Shown: positions 22,951 through 34,638 of the stretch, one piece after another
Position numbering within the stretch: the first letter of the stretch is position 1
Layout of the letters: each line of letters starts with the position of its first letter
Assembly: GCA_025175665.1 (NCBI GenBank)
Contig: JANKKI010000475.1
Coordinates: 124,001 to 188,000 of the forward strand
DNA: 64,000 bases
Direction of reading: 5' to 3'
From: Cinchona pubescens
Taxonomy: Eukaryota > Streptophyta > Magnoliopsida > Gentianales > Rubiaceae
Made by a program: the position numbers and the translations under genes
The notes under the pieces: generated by a model
Seen by the model: only the letters and a program-made list of their open reading frames with translations
Told to the model about the DNA's origin: nothing
The model's database searches: none

Positions 22951-23026
22951 TGGGTAATATTCTCGGCCAAGAGAGGGAGAATCTGAAAGTATCAAGTCCT
23001 GCAGCCTTCATGGCTTTTTTGTCCTC
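22951..23026 (-). pseudogene. GH1 exon with FRFSLSWPRILP
   Basis: This 76-bp exon has an AG acceptor and a GTAAGA donor. It reads EDKKAMKAAGLDTFRFSLSW followed by PRILP in an unbroken frame. It is the best preserved block of the gene. Confidence 0.92.
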
Positions 23027-24024
23027 CTAAGAAGATATGTGCCAAAAACACGACAATAAATTTATTTACTTTTAGATAATACTCATATTTACATAGAAGA
23101 TCTCGAACTATTCTATTTAATTTGTACAACATTTCAGTATTCAATTAATTTTTAAAGGTTGGACCTAATTATGCAAAATTAAGTTTAAATAGGTATCTTT
23201 TAAATTGATTTATCATGAGATTGTATTTTTAAATGGTATACGTATTTGGTGTTAAGTAGTATTTTTTTTAATCCATAGCATCTGCAATCAATCAAAATAC
23301 ATCAAGCGGTTCCAACAAAATGAACAAATAGTAAAAGCTACACCTTGTTTCATTACACAAATTCAATTGCATCCAATCCACGTATGGAATGGAAATAATT
23401 GAAAAACAAAAACGAATTAGCTCTAACATGGATGAATTCGAAAAAAGAAAAAATTTTGACTCAGAAATCAGAAAATTAATTGTTTCTACGTGAAAATAAT
23501 AGATGTGTTTAACAATCATGATTTGGGATATTATTTGATATTTATAAAATTTAAAATAATTTTTTAAATTTGATATATATACTGAAAAAAATTAGCTTTA
23601 AGAAAATGTATTTAGAAATGATTGGAAAGTATTGTTTTGAAAATAACTTTTTAATTTAAAGTAACTTTTTATTTGTCATTGGTGAAACTTTATATTTTTA
23701 TGACACCGGTGACAATTAACGTTTTCATACTGGTGACAATATTTAGTTTAATTTTGAACCAATACTTCCACGTATTGATTTAATTTAATTTAATGTTTGA
23801 CCAATTTATTTGTCAACAGGAAAAGTGAACAAAGGACTTAAAGGTGGTAATTATATCACCAACCTTGTCCTATTTTTCACGGAAATAATTGTTGGATAGA
23901 AAAACATTTGACAAGAGGTAATGAAACCATTCTTTCTAAAATAAAGAGGGAGAAAGAGAGAGAAAAACCAGGCTCTTTTTCCCTCTTTATTTTATTTTTT
24001 TTAATAGGTATACAGACACATGTG
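23027..24024. other. GH1 intron interval
   Basis: The exon that should encode the segment between the N-terminus and FRFS is not found here. The interval is AT-rich without recognisable repeats. Confidence 0.45.
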
Positions 24025-24129
24025 TGCCCCTTCATACTGAAAGGCAGATGAAGCAGACCCGAACAGAAAACCTTCGGAGAAGTCACTGCGAGAGACTGTT
24101 CCTGTAAACTTGGTGGAAGGAATCGACAT
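24025..24129 (-). pseudogene. GH1 first exon (N-terminal part)
   Basis: From an ATG at 24129-24127 the frame reads MSIPSTKFTGTVSRSDFSEG, then FLFGSASSAFQYEGA. FGSASSAFQYEG is the conserved start of the GH1 barrel. A hydrophobic run (TALFLFLAY) lies upstream in another frame (24260-24130), as would be expected of a signal peptide separated by a frameshift. The 3' border of the exon is unclear. Confidence 0.8.
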
Positions 24130-24449
24130 TGTCCATTTGCACTAATCACTTCACTAAGCTGTTTATATGCTAGGAATAGAAACAAAGCAGTTGCTTGCGA
24201 ATTTGTTGTGCAAATGTTCACGTTATTCGACCTATCTATAGTTGCAGCAGAGTCTTCCAAGGTGAGAATAATTATTGTTCAAAGTTGAAATGTTTAGCAT
24301 GTGACATGCATAATTGGCATCAAACACAAACTGTGTGATTTAACCATGGTAAAAGTATGTATAGAAGAATTTGAATGAAGATTGGTCAAAGATCTTGCAT
24401 AACAAATCCATTAATTAAATATATAAAAGAATTTGAATAAATAAATATT
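24130..24449. other. Upstream region of the GH1 gene
   Basis: The first 130 bases probably include the out-of-frame signal-peptide coding described for exon 1. No promoter element can be called with confidence before the copia insertion. Confidence 0.35.
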
Positions 24450-24802
24450 TGTTATAAAACTAAGTCAAGATTATTAACCTTGACTACAAAACTAACTAAA
24501 GTAGGAAATTTACAAGTGTAGATGAGAGAATAGTAAACAGAGAAATAGTAGAAAATTCTTCAATATCCTCTATTATAAATTTTTCATAAATCTCACAAAA
24601 GACTTATACAAGACTTACCAAAAACTTTTTAAATGATACGTATCAAAACCCCATATTTATAGGGTTACAAGTTTAGGGGATTCATAAATATGATACATGA
24701 ATCACGGGAACCAATAAACCTTCACGGGAATCAATAAGTCTTCACATTAACCGATGAGTTTAGGAAGATGAATGGACATCCACCTTTATAGAATTTATAA
24801 CA
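24450..24802 (-). repeat. 3' LTR of the copia element
   Basis: It begins TGTTATAAATTC on the minus strand and ends ...TTTTATAACA. It differs from the 5' LTR by about ten substitutions or small gaps and lacks a roughly 20-bp internal duplication (CAATAAGTTTTCACAGGAAT) present there. Confidence 0.93.
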
Positions 24803-24812
24803 CTCCCCCTTG
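24803..24812 (-). other. Polypurine tract of the copia element
   Basis: The minus strand reads CAAGGGGGAG immediately before the LTR start. It would prime plus-strand synthesis. Confidence 0.8.
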
Positions 24813-25699
24813 GATGTCCATGCGTCAAAGAATACACGAAGAATTATTGCCTCGTTAAAAACCTTTACCAGAAAAAAAGCCAGTGGGAAAAAATCATGGT
24901 AGAGGAAAAAAGAGTACAGTGCGTATTCCATGTTTATAGTACACTTTTGCATGCTGCCTCGTTAAAAACCTTGCCAGAAAAATCCATTGGGACAAAACCA
25001 TGGCCAAGGGAAAAAGAGTACAGCGTGTACTTATCCTCCCCCTCATAAAAGTATCACTTGATATCTTTGAGATGATGCATCACAATTTTACAAACAGACT
25101 TCTCAAACGTTGTTGCTGGTATCACCTTTGGATAAATCCGCTAGATCTATACATCGCATGAGTGAATTTCGTTGGATGTCAATTTCATCATTCTTCTAAA
25201 AATCATGAGAGAAGAAAATTTTCGAAAAAATATAGCCTCCCTTTAGCTAAGTAACATATTCAGCAATGTCTTTATATAATGTCATTAGAAGTCTCACTTC
25301 TAATATTAAACACATATCTTCTGGATATGTTAGGTCAATAACTGTAGCCAAACGTATTCACTACTTGCTTCATATATTACAATTATGTCAACAATGATTG
25401 CAAGAAGTAGTGACTAGAATTTTGATCGCCATGATATCAATTTCTTCATAACTCATTTGAAACCGAACTTTGTGTTGGATCAAATGAATATCCAACATAT
25501 GCTTGATGTCATTCCAATATTTTTATATCAAAAAAGAACTAGATCGTTCTAACGAATTTATAGTACATGTTAGCACTGAGAGATATGGTACTTCAGGACC
25601 AATAAGTTCTTCATCATTCTCACAATGATGAGAAATTATTATTCTTGACATCAAGACTCAATCTCACAACCATTGGAATACTCAATGGATGTATTTTAT

Positions 25700-26200
25700 C
25701 CAAATAGAATCATTCTAATACCTTTTTGGTATAAGTTTATTGATGAACAAAATTTTTGTTCGATAAGTACTCGAACTATAGATCTTTGTCAAGATCAAAT
25801 TATTCTATTTGAATCTCTTCAGGAGTTCTAACGAAAGCTCTTCAGGAGTTCTAATGAACTTTTTCAGGAGTTCAAATAATATTTATATCATTAACATATA
25901 CAGTAGTTATCACAAATTCTGATTTTGTGATGTATAGACAAATTAGATCATTTTTATAACTCTTATTCAACAAATACTCATTGAGGCAATTTATCATATT
26001 CGCCTAGATTGTTTTGAACTAATCCATACAAGGATTTTTGCAATCTTATTGAACAATGTTCAAGAAAAATTTTACATGCTTCAGGCATGTTAAATACTTC
26101 AAGAATTTTCATATAGATATCGATATCAAAATGAGTCATACAAAATATGCTCAATATTCTAATTAGATACATTTCAATTTTTACGAGCTGCCACACAAAT
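25700..26200 (-). pseudogene. copia reverse transcriptase, dead
   Basis: The minus-strand piece 26196-25978 ends IRLQKSLYGL, the typical copia RT segment that precedes the active site. About 100 bases further on, in another frame, comes VYVNDINII (25898-25887 for the four key codons). The catalytic YVDD is therefore YVND, one G-to-A change from the family form. RT copies the element RNA into DNA, and loss of this aspartate abolishes activity in homologous enzymes. Stops are frequent on both sides. Confidence 0.82.
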
Positions 26201-26404
26201 TAGATATCAAAAGGGTGATTACATCCACCACAAGAGAATAATCTCTTTATCATCGATGACGAATTTTTGTGAAAACTTTCGCTCAACAAGGTATGCTTTA
26301 TATAGCACAATTTCATTCTTCTCAATTTGTTTTCGTACAAATATATTTGTACCCAACCGACTCTATCATTTAAGAATTTGGACTACAGGTCCAAATCTAG
26401 ACTA

Positions 26405-26416
26405 TTATAAGAGACA
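26405..26416. other. Partial Tn5 mosaic end
   Basis: TATAAGAGACAG lies inside the copia coding region. Confidence 0.65.
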
Positions 26417-27169
26417 GTTCTTATATTTTTATAAATGGAGAAATATTGAATATATTAATATTTTACTCAAATTAAAATATAATCCTCGTTTTCTCTTATA
26501 AATATCAGATGTGATATTATAAATAATAATATGTTGTCGACAACAATCTCTTTTCGGTTCCATCCTTTTCAGTAGTGACATAACTTATCGAGATCTCTTT
26601 TTCATCAGGTACCTGATCCACTTCTGGGGTTTTATGATTAGTTATGTCCAAGGTCTTTTCAGGAGCACTCATCTGCCGCCTCCACTTTCTAACCATCTCT
26701 AATATATGCTCATTCCTCTAACAAGGATTTTTATCATTTGGAATCGATTAGTTAACCACAATTTATGCGTGGCTAACTATCATTTATATCGATGGTTGTC
26801 CTGCTGGGACACCAATTGGAGCATTTCAGTTGGTATATGAGGTTTTTCTCATTTTAGGTCAGTAATGAATATGACAGTTGATTCATAATATTTTGTAAAT
26901 GAATTATCTTGTAAACTTCAAGTTCACATACTTCGTACGAGAATCAAAATATGATAATTCATTTCATTTAAATTTCTATCCAACTGCTTATCTTCTCCCC
27001 TTGATGTTGGGAAACATTTTTATTTCAATCGACAAATTATGTCATATATAAGTGCCCTATAATATTTTAAAATATTTAATCATAAAGGGCAACTTATATC
27101 ATACATATATTCACAACTTTCTTTTATAACCCATCTTTGTACGTTGCGATGGAAAAACATATATCGCAC

Positions 27170-27490
27170 AATTAAAAATTCATAGATGGAAAAATTTGGC
27201 TCCTGACCAAAAGCCAATTATAATGGGGAGAATTTAAAATCTTTGTTTGCTTGATGCGTATAAATGCTACTGCAAGCAACATAACATGTTCTCATAAGTA
27301 ATGGTCTAACTATTGTGGAGACATTTTATAAATAATTTTATTTGGTCATTTTGTGTATGAACACATGCTTCAGGACGTTCATACTAATATCATCAAATAT
27401 TTGAAATATAAATTCACCAGTATTATCAAGACAAATCTTCTTGATTTCATAATTTAGAAATCGTGCCCTTAATCGAATTATTTAAACTAG
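27170..27490 (-). pseudogene. copia integrase core, degraded
   Basis: The minus strand reads KKICLDNTGEFIFQIFDD, then traces of the VHTQNG segment (IHKMTK) and RPLLMRT, followed by FSPL and FGQEPNFS. These are in the order of the copia integrase catalytic core. DNTGEF carries the second catalytic aspartate. The region around the catalytic glutamate is corrupted and contains stops. Confidence 0.8.
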
Positions 27491-29487
27491 TAATCACGGA
27501 AATTTCAGGTTGCGAATCGATAATAAGCACACATGTGACCATATGGTAGATGCATCTATCAAAATTATAAAATATCTAAATGGTACACATAAAGAGTGAG
27601 TGTGCCCATATATCTCACCCTTATTTCATTCCAACAATGGAAATTATTCAATTCACAATTTAATGGGAGAGGATCTAATACATTAATTTCTTTGAGAACA
27701 AGCAACACAAGAAAATTTATTGAATTGAAGAATGTTCTGGTTGTCCAATATATGTTTATGTGAATTTTCAATAATTTTTACGCATCATAAATGACTCGAG
27801 ATGGTCTAACCGGTCATTGCCAAACAATAAAAGTATTTGAATCAGTAAACTTCAGGTTTATTATAACACGTGCTTCAATTGTATAGTATAAATCAAAAGA
27901 TATGCAACTTTTTCATAACACATTTCTTTTCTAATGTTGCATAAATACTCAATAATTTTATCATTCATTGTCTCAAAATGATATCCTTTTCAGCGGATAT
28001 CTTTAATAAATTTCTTCCGAATTTTGTAGAGAAAGTGCATTATTTGTAATTAATTTTGTTCCTTCAGGGAGATATATATTTGCTCTACCGGAGCTTCAAT
28101 CTTCAAAATTTAGTAGAGAAAGTGCATTATTTGTAACTAATTTTGTTCCTTCAGGGAGACATATATTTGCTCTACTGGAGCTTTCGTTAAATTAATTTTA
28201 CAATATAGTATTAACAAGAATGTATCTCCCAACTTCAGGTGGAAAAATATTTATTACTTTTGAGTATTATATGTATTGTTACATTGTCATATACATATTT
28301 TCATACCTCAAATACATTTAAATGTATCTCCATATAGTTCTCTTTAAACAAAATAAGTATAACAGTAAAATAATATAAGATAATAAATTATGTAAAACAA
28401 CAAGACATGTAGAATTCTAAAATTGTAATGAAAACATATAAAATATCACGTTATTTTCTTTTTTAGTTATTTTTATCGTCAACCAAACGGTCAATACTTC
28501 CTTCAGGAAATAAACCAATAGCACAACAAACTGTGGTCAAAATCATTATAGAGAAAAGTTATTTCTATGATTTTCTCTTTATCTTCCAATGATTCTTGAG
28601 AAAATTGAAAAAGACTATTTAACGTACGACAGGTACGTGACCAATGGTCTTTCACAGCATAACAATAACGTTTATTTTTCATATCATTCTTAATGTAGAC
28701 GTACGACTGACATCTTCTCTTTTATATTTTACTAATCTACCACTTCTGGTGGTGTGTTGTAGTATTATAATCAGAATAGAGTTAACTGATAATCATCATG
28801 AATATATTGGTTTCTATTATCACCACGTCCACAAGTACTATTTAAACTTTTGTCACATTCACTTCAGGGAACGGAGCAAATTAATTGAACGAGATTCATT
28901 TGAGTAACAACTCATTATTTTATTCAGTTATAAGAAGATATAAAAGTTAGAATATTTTCTAAAATTCTTTGCCAGTATTGCTTCTTCAAGAGCATATTTG
29001 AGGCAAGAAAATAGAGAATATTTTCTCTAATATGTAATCACAAATGATCTGTATAATTTTTCTCATAGATCTGCTGGATCTTTTAAATAAAAAAATTTTG
29101 AATCCTTCAAGGATATAATAACAAAAATTATAGATTTTGTTCAGTCACATTTGGATATATCATTTTGTCTTTTCTGATTATGTCTTCAGGACATATGAAA
29201 TTCAAACGGCATTTCAACATCCAAAATCCAATATGGATTGTTTATTATACCAATGACCATATATTCAAATATGGTATAATTTGACATGATTAAAACTAAT
29301 CAAAATAATTTCTAATAATATTTTGTTGATACAACTGAAAGTATAAAACAAAAGATGGTAATAGAGAGTATCCAAAAATTTTAAATCGTACCTTGGCTAT
29401 GATAATTAAAGTTCCATATATCTTCGTCGTATTGGAAGTTCTACATACTTTTGTTGTGTTGATTTAAAATTCCATCTCAGTTGGTCA
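27491..29487 (-). pseudogene. copia gag and leader region, degraded
   Basis: This minus-strand interval lies between the primer site and integrase. I see short coding-like traces (for example LFGNDRLDH near 27825-27800) but no long frame and no unambiguous zinc knuckle. Two diverged copies of a segment of about 85 bases lie in tandem near 28023-28185 (GAGAAAGTGCATTATTTGTA in both). Confidence 0.5.
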
Positions 29488-29506
29488 GAGTCTCGTGCTG
29501 ATAACG
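29488..29506 (-). other. Primer-binding site of the copia element
   Basis: The minus strand after the 5' LTR reads CGTTATCAGCACGAGACTC, a form often found next to plant copia LTRs. Confidence 0.75.
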
Positions 29507-29880
29507 TGTTATAAAACTAAGTCAAGATTATTAACCTTGACTACAAAACTAACTAAAGTAGGAAATTTACAAGTGTAGATGAGAGAATAGTAAACAGAGA
29601 AATAGTAGAAAATTCTTCAATATCCTCTATTATAAACTTTTCATAAGTCTCACAAAAGACTTATACAAGACTTACCAAAAACTTTTTAAATGACGTATCA
29701 AGACCCCATATTGAGTATAGGGTTACAAGTTTAGGGGATTCATAAATATGATACATGAATCACGGGAACCAATAATCTTTCACGAGAATCAATAAGTTTT
29801 CACAGGAATCAATAAGTCTTCACATTAACCGATGAGTTTAGGAAGATGAATGGACATCCACCTTTATAGAATTTATAACA
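29507..29880 (-). repeat. 5' LTR of the copia element
   Basis: It is 374 bp, collinear with the 353-bp 3' LTR. It is longer mainly because of a short tandem duplication around 29775-29815 (ATCAATAAG...CAC repeated). Confidence 0.92.
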
Positions 29881-29885
29881 ATATT

Positions 29886-31559
29886 ATTAATTGACATCTA
29901 TGTAATATTAAAAATTGATTTTAGATTTATCAATCAGAATATAATTGTAATATGTGATACATCACGTACAATTGTCAATGGATAGTTATTATCACTGACT
30001 GTAAGAAACGAAATACTTAATGATTTTATTATTGAAACTGTTAAATTTTTTCCAAATATAAATTTCAAGTACACAGTAATCTAGTGTTTAGGTAAGGGTT
30101 TCGCGCATATAATCCATATCCAAAACACCCGAAAAAATAAAGATAATACTTTGTTCCCGGTGTAGGTTCCGCTGCTCAAATCAGATACTTTAAACAAGAG
30201 AAAAATTCACAGTTTAAGAATGGTTTGGGAATGAATATCTTGCATTAGACCTACCATTTCAATATTTATACCTGTGGCTGATGGTTCGGGTCAATCCACG
30301 GGTTTGTAAATATTTATTTGACTCATTTAAACTTACTTTGAATATGATAGTAAAATTACCAAAATATTTTTAGTGAACACAGCCTAGAGCCACGTGTATA
30401 TTGTTTAGTGGGCGTATAATTTTGACATCGTTACTTGTCTCTTACTCTCATCATCACTTGTCCCTCACTCTCAAATCGAATATTCTCGAGTTGAGAGTAA
30501 TAATTTTTGATGTTGTTATCGTATTTTAACCGGATCAATAAAATTGACAATTAATTCCAAAACTTAAAAAATTATTTTAGTAGGATGAAATAATCCAGGT
30601 TGAAAGCAGTGTTGTGATACTTGGGGGAAGTGATATCTTTGCTAGAATTGTCAACTTTTTTTTTTTTTGGGAGAAAAGAATGTCATTTGAATATGGGTAC
30701 TATCACTTGAATGGGAGATACCACTTGAGTTTAGGTGGTACCACTTAAATGAGAGATTCCACTTGAGTGACAGTTACAACTTAAATAGGAAGTACTATCT
30801 AAGTAAGGTAAAATGAAGTGAAGTAAGTGAGACAGAGAAAGGTAAAGTAGGAAAAGGTAAGAATTTAACCAAAAAAATTAGATGGTATATATGTTTTCAG
30901 AATGCTCCTTAGTACCCGCGTAGGAGCTGATTAGAATCTGGAGACAGAGTACAGTAATTTTGGAGTGCATAATGAATAGTTATTGTCACCGACTATTAGA
31001 AACTAAATACTTTATGATTTCATTGTTGATACCTATAAGATGCCTAGTTAATTATACTATATATTGTAAGAAACACGGGACATGTTCTTTATGATTACAT
31101 TATTTATTTTTCTTCCATTTTCCTGTGGACAATTTCTTGAAAAGCTTGAAAAAAATCTGAAAGACTAAATATTATAGATAGATAGTAAGAGAAAAACAAA
31201 ACCAACGGTTAGCTGATTTTCCCTACCTCATTAACCGGCTTTTTGTTTTATGAATATATATATATATATTGTTACATAACTCGATCATTGGTGGGTTAGA
31301 TGGTGGTTTGATATTCCTGTTTTGGATGGTCAAAGCAGTCAAATTGGACAATGAAGGATGGGAAGGAGAGGAGAATAGCCGGAGAGTAGAAAACCTGGCC
31401 TGTCTCTTCAGGAAATTGGAAGGAGAAGATGAGGAAGGTGGCTTCATGTGATTTTATTTGAAGGCTCATTTTGTCTTGGACTTCCAGATGTGCCATATGC
31501 ATGTTGCAGACTTGCAGTGCAATTAGTAAATTAAAGACAGGATCGTCTTGTGTTATCAT
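29886..31559. other. Intergenic stretch, no gene recognised
   Basis: Short frames at 31223-31559 on both strands have no family resemblance I can name and overlap one another. A (TA)8 run lies near 31253-31270. Confidence 0.4.
30640..30795. repeat. Degenerate short tandem repeats
   Basis: Variants of ACCACTTGAGT / TCACTTGAATGGGAGAT recur about every 20 bases (five or six copies), giving a weak minisatellite. Confidence 0.6.
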
Positions 31560-32522
31560 AGGCTCTAACCCGGTCCGTAGATTACTGTAGCAAATCAGTC
31601 CAAACCCGTAGCAACTCAGTCCAATTTTCTGGTCTGTAGGGCCGGGCCAGGACTGTTCCAGCCCTCGACCTGGACCGTATAATTTACAATCACTAATCCC
31701 GTCAACAGTTCAGCCTGTTGAACCGGCTCGAAAATCCATTGACGGGTTAGCCTGGGGCCACCTGTTGGAAATTTCTTTTTTTTTTTAATTTTTTCTTTTA
31801 AAAGGTTATTAATGATAGTTTTACCGCTCCAACAACTATAAAACGGCTTGTTTTTGGGAGTAATGTTGGAAAAAATTTTATTATGTGATTAACAAATAAT
31901 AAGTTATAATAATAAATATTGACTTAAACAACCAAGAAATAATTTGTTCAAATAAGTACTAAATTGGAATAATAAGTATTAATAACTAATTTCGAACTTT
32001 GGTCTTTGAATATTAACTAAGAACTTTAGTTTCAAATAATAAGTATTAGTTTGGACTTTGAACTTTAATTATTAATAACTTGGTCTAATATATAAGTACC
32101 AATTTGGATTAAAAAAGTATTAACTAGTAAGTAGTAATTCGTACAATTAATAAATTATAATTTAATAAATTACAAATGAATACTAAGTAAATGATTTTAA
32201 ATTAATAAGTTATTAATTTTAAAATAATAATTAATAAGTAATAATGTTAAATTATATAAATTATTAACAAGTAAAAATTTAAATTTCTTGAAGAAATAAT
32301 TTTAAAATTTAAGTAAGAACTTAAATTGGAAAACCAACTTCGGAGCCAGCACATGGGCCAACCGTCTCGGCTAACCGGGGGCGGTTACGAGCCACCCCTT
32401 TCGTCTCCCGGTCTGACCTGGCAACCCACTCCAAGTGTCAAGCCCCTTGACAGGTTATCATGGACCTGAACCAGCGGTCTTCTAGCCCGGCCCCGACCGA
32501 CCTGACCCACTACCACCTCTAG
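31560..32522 (+). mobile_element. hAT deletion derivative (about 0.96 kb)
   Basis: Its right end inverted reads CTAGAGGTGGTAGTGGG, matching the left end at 14898. Its left part (CGGTCCGTAGATTACTGTAG; GTTGAACCGGCTCG) matches the GC-rich right end of that element. Both parts are in reversed order relative to 14899-18218, so the element is inverted. The interior jumps directly from one end region to the other near 31865, with no transposase. The left terminus is degraded and I could not find an 8-bp target duplication. Confidence 0.82.
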
Positions 32523-32685
32523 TTTGGATTAAAAGATTTGATTAAAATTTTTAAATTCATCCAATTATTAAAGTAATTTTAATGGCTAAAAACAAAAACT
32601 TTTAAATTTATCCTAATTAGATAGTGTAAAAAGAAATATTTCAAATAACTTTTAATTTAGTTGAATTTGAAATTTATTAAGTTCG

Positions 32686-33000
32686 TGTTTAGATCAATGG
32701 ATCTGAAAAAAAATTTAAAATTCACCTATTTGTTAGAATGATTTGTAAGGCTGAAATAGATTTTAAATGATTATCCAAATCAAAAGGTGTGAAATGGACA
32801 CCATTTCAAACAATTTTCTAATTCAAATAGATTTGAAATTCATTCACTTTAATCTTACACATCTCTAGAACAAATAAGTACATTTCAAATTCTCCACTAA
32901 ATTCATTGATCCAAACACAATGTGATTTTAATTTTATAAATCCCTCCAACAATTTGTTAGATTTCAAATTGTTCCCAAATCCATCTATCCAAATGTAACA
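32686..33000. mobile_element. MITE-like element
   Basis: GTGTTTAGATCAATGGATCT on the left and, inverted, CATTTGGATAGATGGATTTG on the right form imperfect terminal inverted repeats around an AT-rich core with a palindromic centre (GGTGTGAAATGGACACC...). The boundaries are approximate and no clear target duplication was found. Confidence 0.5.
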
Positions 33001-33664
33001 AAAGAAGTTAACTTGATGCTCCCATCTACAACATAAAATAATATTGGATATGAAGTGGATTATTAAAATTTAAAAGAAAAAATTGATTTAAAAAAATTAA
33101 AAAGTAAGGACATGAAGTTCATCTTAGTTGTATTTTTACACACCTCAAATTATTTAATAAGCATTGAATCCCCTACTTCATGTTTTGCAACAAAATAACC
33201 CTTGTTATTTAAATATTTTGTTATTATATTTTTCTCTTCCTTTTTTTTTTTTTTTCCTTTCATTACCTTTCTCTGCTTTTCTTTTTCCATTTGTTTTTTA
33301 CCAATCTTCCTTGCAACTACCAAACAATTGCACTCCTATCAATAATTTAATGATCACAAGTTCTAATTTTTTATATTTATCTAAATAAATTATGTTTTAC
33401 TGATTGCAATAAAAGTTCCAATTTTTCTACAACTGTCTAAATAGTTTATTTTTTAGATTAAACATGTTTTGTAATACAAGCACGTGTATTTTTATTGTCA
33501 CATGGAGCGTGTGATTAATTATTCATATAAAAAATGATGAAACACTACAAAAAATAAAAAAATTAGATAAAACAATTTTAACCAAATATTTTAAGTACAT
33601 GTAGTAAAATTGTGGGTGCTGGGACCTTAGGATGTCATATTTCGGCTGAGCTCCAATGCCTGTG

Positions 33665-33666
<2 letters not shown>

Positions 33667-33695
<29 letters not shown>
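33667..33695. repeat. (TA)n microsatellite
   Basis: About fourteen TA units are followed directly by the next element. Confidence 0.95.
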
Positions 33696-33698
<3 letters not shown>

Positions 33699-33850
33699 GG
33701 AATTCTACAGTCCCGATGAGAGAATCATTCTCTTGGTTTTAACTACTTGTACAATACACATTTTTAAAACATATAGTAAATTACATTGTACTGTATAATT
33801 TCTTAAAACACAAGAAAATGAGTCCCTAAAGGGACTGTAAAATTTATATA
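33696..33850. mobile_element. MITE-like element between TA repeats
   Basis: The left end reads GGGGAATTCTACAGTCCC and the right end, inverted, reads ...AATTTTACAGTCCC, then TTTAGGGACTCATTTTC. The element is about 150 bp and is flanked by TA runs on both sides, which is compatible with a TA-targeting MITE. Confidence 0.6.
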
Positions 33851-34260
33851 TATATATATAGCTAACCCTATGTTATACAGCCGTAAAAAATTTACCTGTT
33901 GAACCATTTGGTTGCCATATAGTGATTGATTTCACCGTACCTAAGACCCTATGTTCTGTACCATAATATTTTGTTAAGTTTTACTATAGTTGCGCCAGGA
34001 ATACAAGGTTTCATATAAGCTACTTCTCTGCAATTTATTTATGCGCTTAGAATAATTTTTATTATTTTTCTTTGACTTATCCTTTTATTTTTCACAGTTT
34101 ATTTATTTCTTAAATTCAGTATTAATAATCAATTACACACTTGATATTAGAATTTAATATGTGTTATAGGGGTAAGCATGAATTCATAACCGTTTTCACT
34201 TTCATATTGAAAATTTGAAATTGATTAATCGAAATTCACTCAGTTACATTAGTTAGATCC

Positions 34261-34458
34261 AACTTTTAATTTGCTCTAATGGCAAGTACCAATAGTTTTT
34301 CTTAAATTTAGAATTTAGAATTAATCTATTTCTGAAGTCAATTCAATATTTAACTCCCTTCTATGTATACTACACTTCTTGAAAAATGCATAGAATTTCG
34401 AGCTCAAAATCTTTTAAGAAAAACTATTGGTACTTGCCATTAGAGCAAATTAAAAGTT
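34261..34458. repeat. Perfect 44-bp inverted repeat with a 110-bp loop
   Basis: The arms at 34261-34304 and 34415-34458 are identical in inverted orientation over all 44 bases. It could be a young foldback MITE. Perfect arms without a clear target duplication, in an assembly with other snap-back chimeras, also allow an artefact. Confidence 0.9.
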
Positions 34459-34638
34459 TGCAACGTTACTTCATGTTTTTAAATAAATATTATTTTTGTA
34501 TAATATGATTTTATAAAATAATACTACAATTACTTATATAATACATATATAGTCAGACAAATGGTATTGTATATATAGACGCGAACACATATATACGTAT
34601 GTATACAACTTATATATAAAAAAATTTAAGAAAACATT

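Larger units (their letters stand above)
13926..24129 (-). pseudogene. GH1 beta-glucosidase gene, broken and expanded by transposons
   Basis: Eight exon-like blocks on the minus strand, most with canonical splice borders, encode consecutive parts of a plant family-1 glycoside hydrolase. In family terms this is a TIM-barrel retaining beta-glucosidase acting on glucoside conjugates. Visible parts are the N-terminal FGSASSAFQYEG, FRFSLSWPRILP, LFHWDFPQAL, DAAQRVLDFMLGW, SFDFIGMNYYTSN, the nucleophile motif ITENG and the C-terminal WSFTDNLEW. The exon carrying the acid/base motif (TFNEP type) and the exon after the N-terminus were not found. Three or more single-base frameshifts and a TAG in place of the tryptophan near the C-terminus break the frame. 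An hAT and a CACTA element occupy two introns. The gene is either dead or badly damaged by sequence error; the missing acid/base exon favours a pseudogene. Confidence 0.85.
24450..29880 (-). mobile_element. Complete Ty1/copia retrotransposon with target duplication
   Basis: LTRs lie at 24450-24802 and 29507-29880 and are nearly identical. ATATT at 24445-24449 is repeated at 29881-29885, a perfect 5-bp target duplication. Read on the minus strand, a primer site (TTATCAGCACGAG) follows the 5' LTR and a purine tract (AAGGGGGAG) precedes the 3' LTR. The internal 4.7 kb is in copia order: gag, integrase, RT, RNase H. Every domain is broken by stops and shifts. RT has YVND instead of YVDD. A partial adapter (26405-26416) interrupts it. 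It inserted upstream of the GH1 gene. Confidence 0.93.

Noticed and set aside
23877..24260. 127-residue minus-strand frame as an intact secreted protein
   Set aside because: The conserved GH1 N-terminus is encoded in a different frame of the same stretch. The long frame is partly a frameshifted reading.
31223..31559. Overlapping short frames on both strands
   Set aside because: Three mutually overlapping frames without motifs. No choice can be supported.
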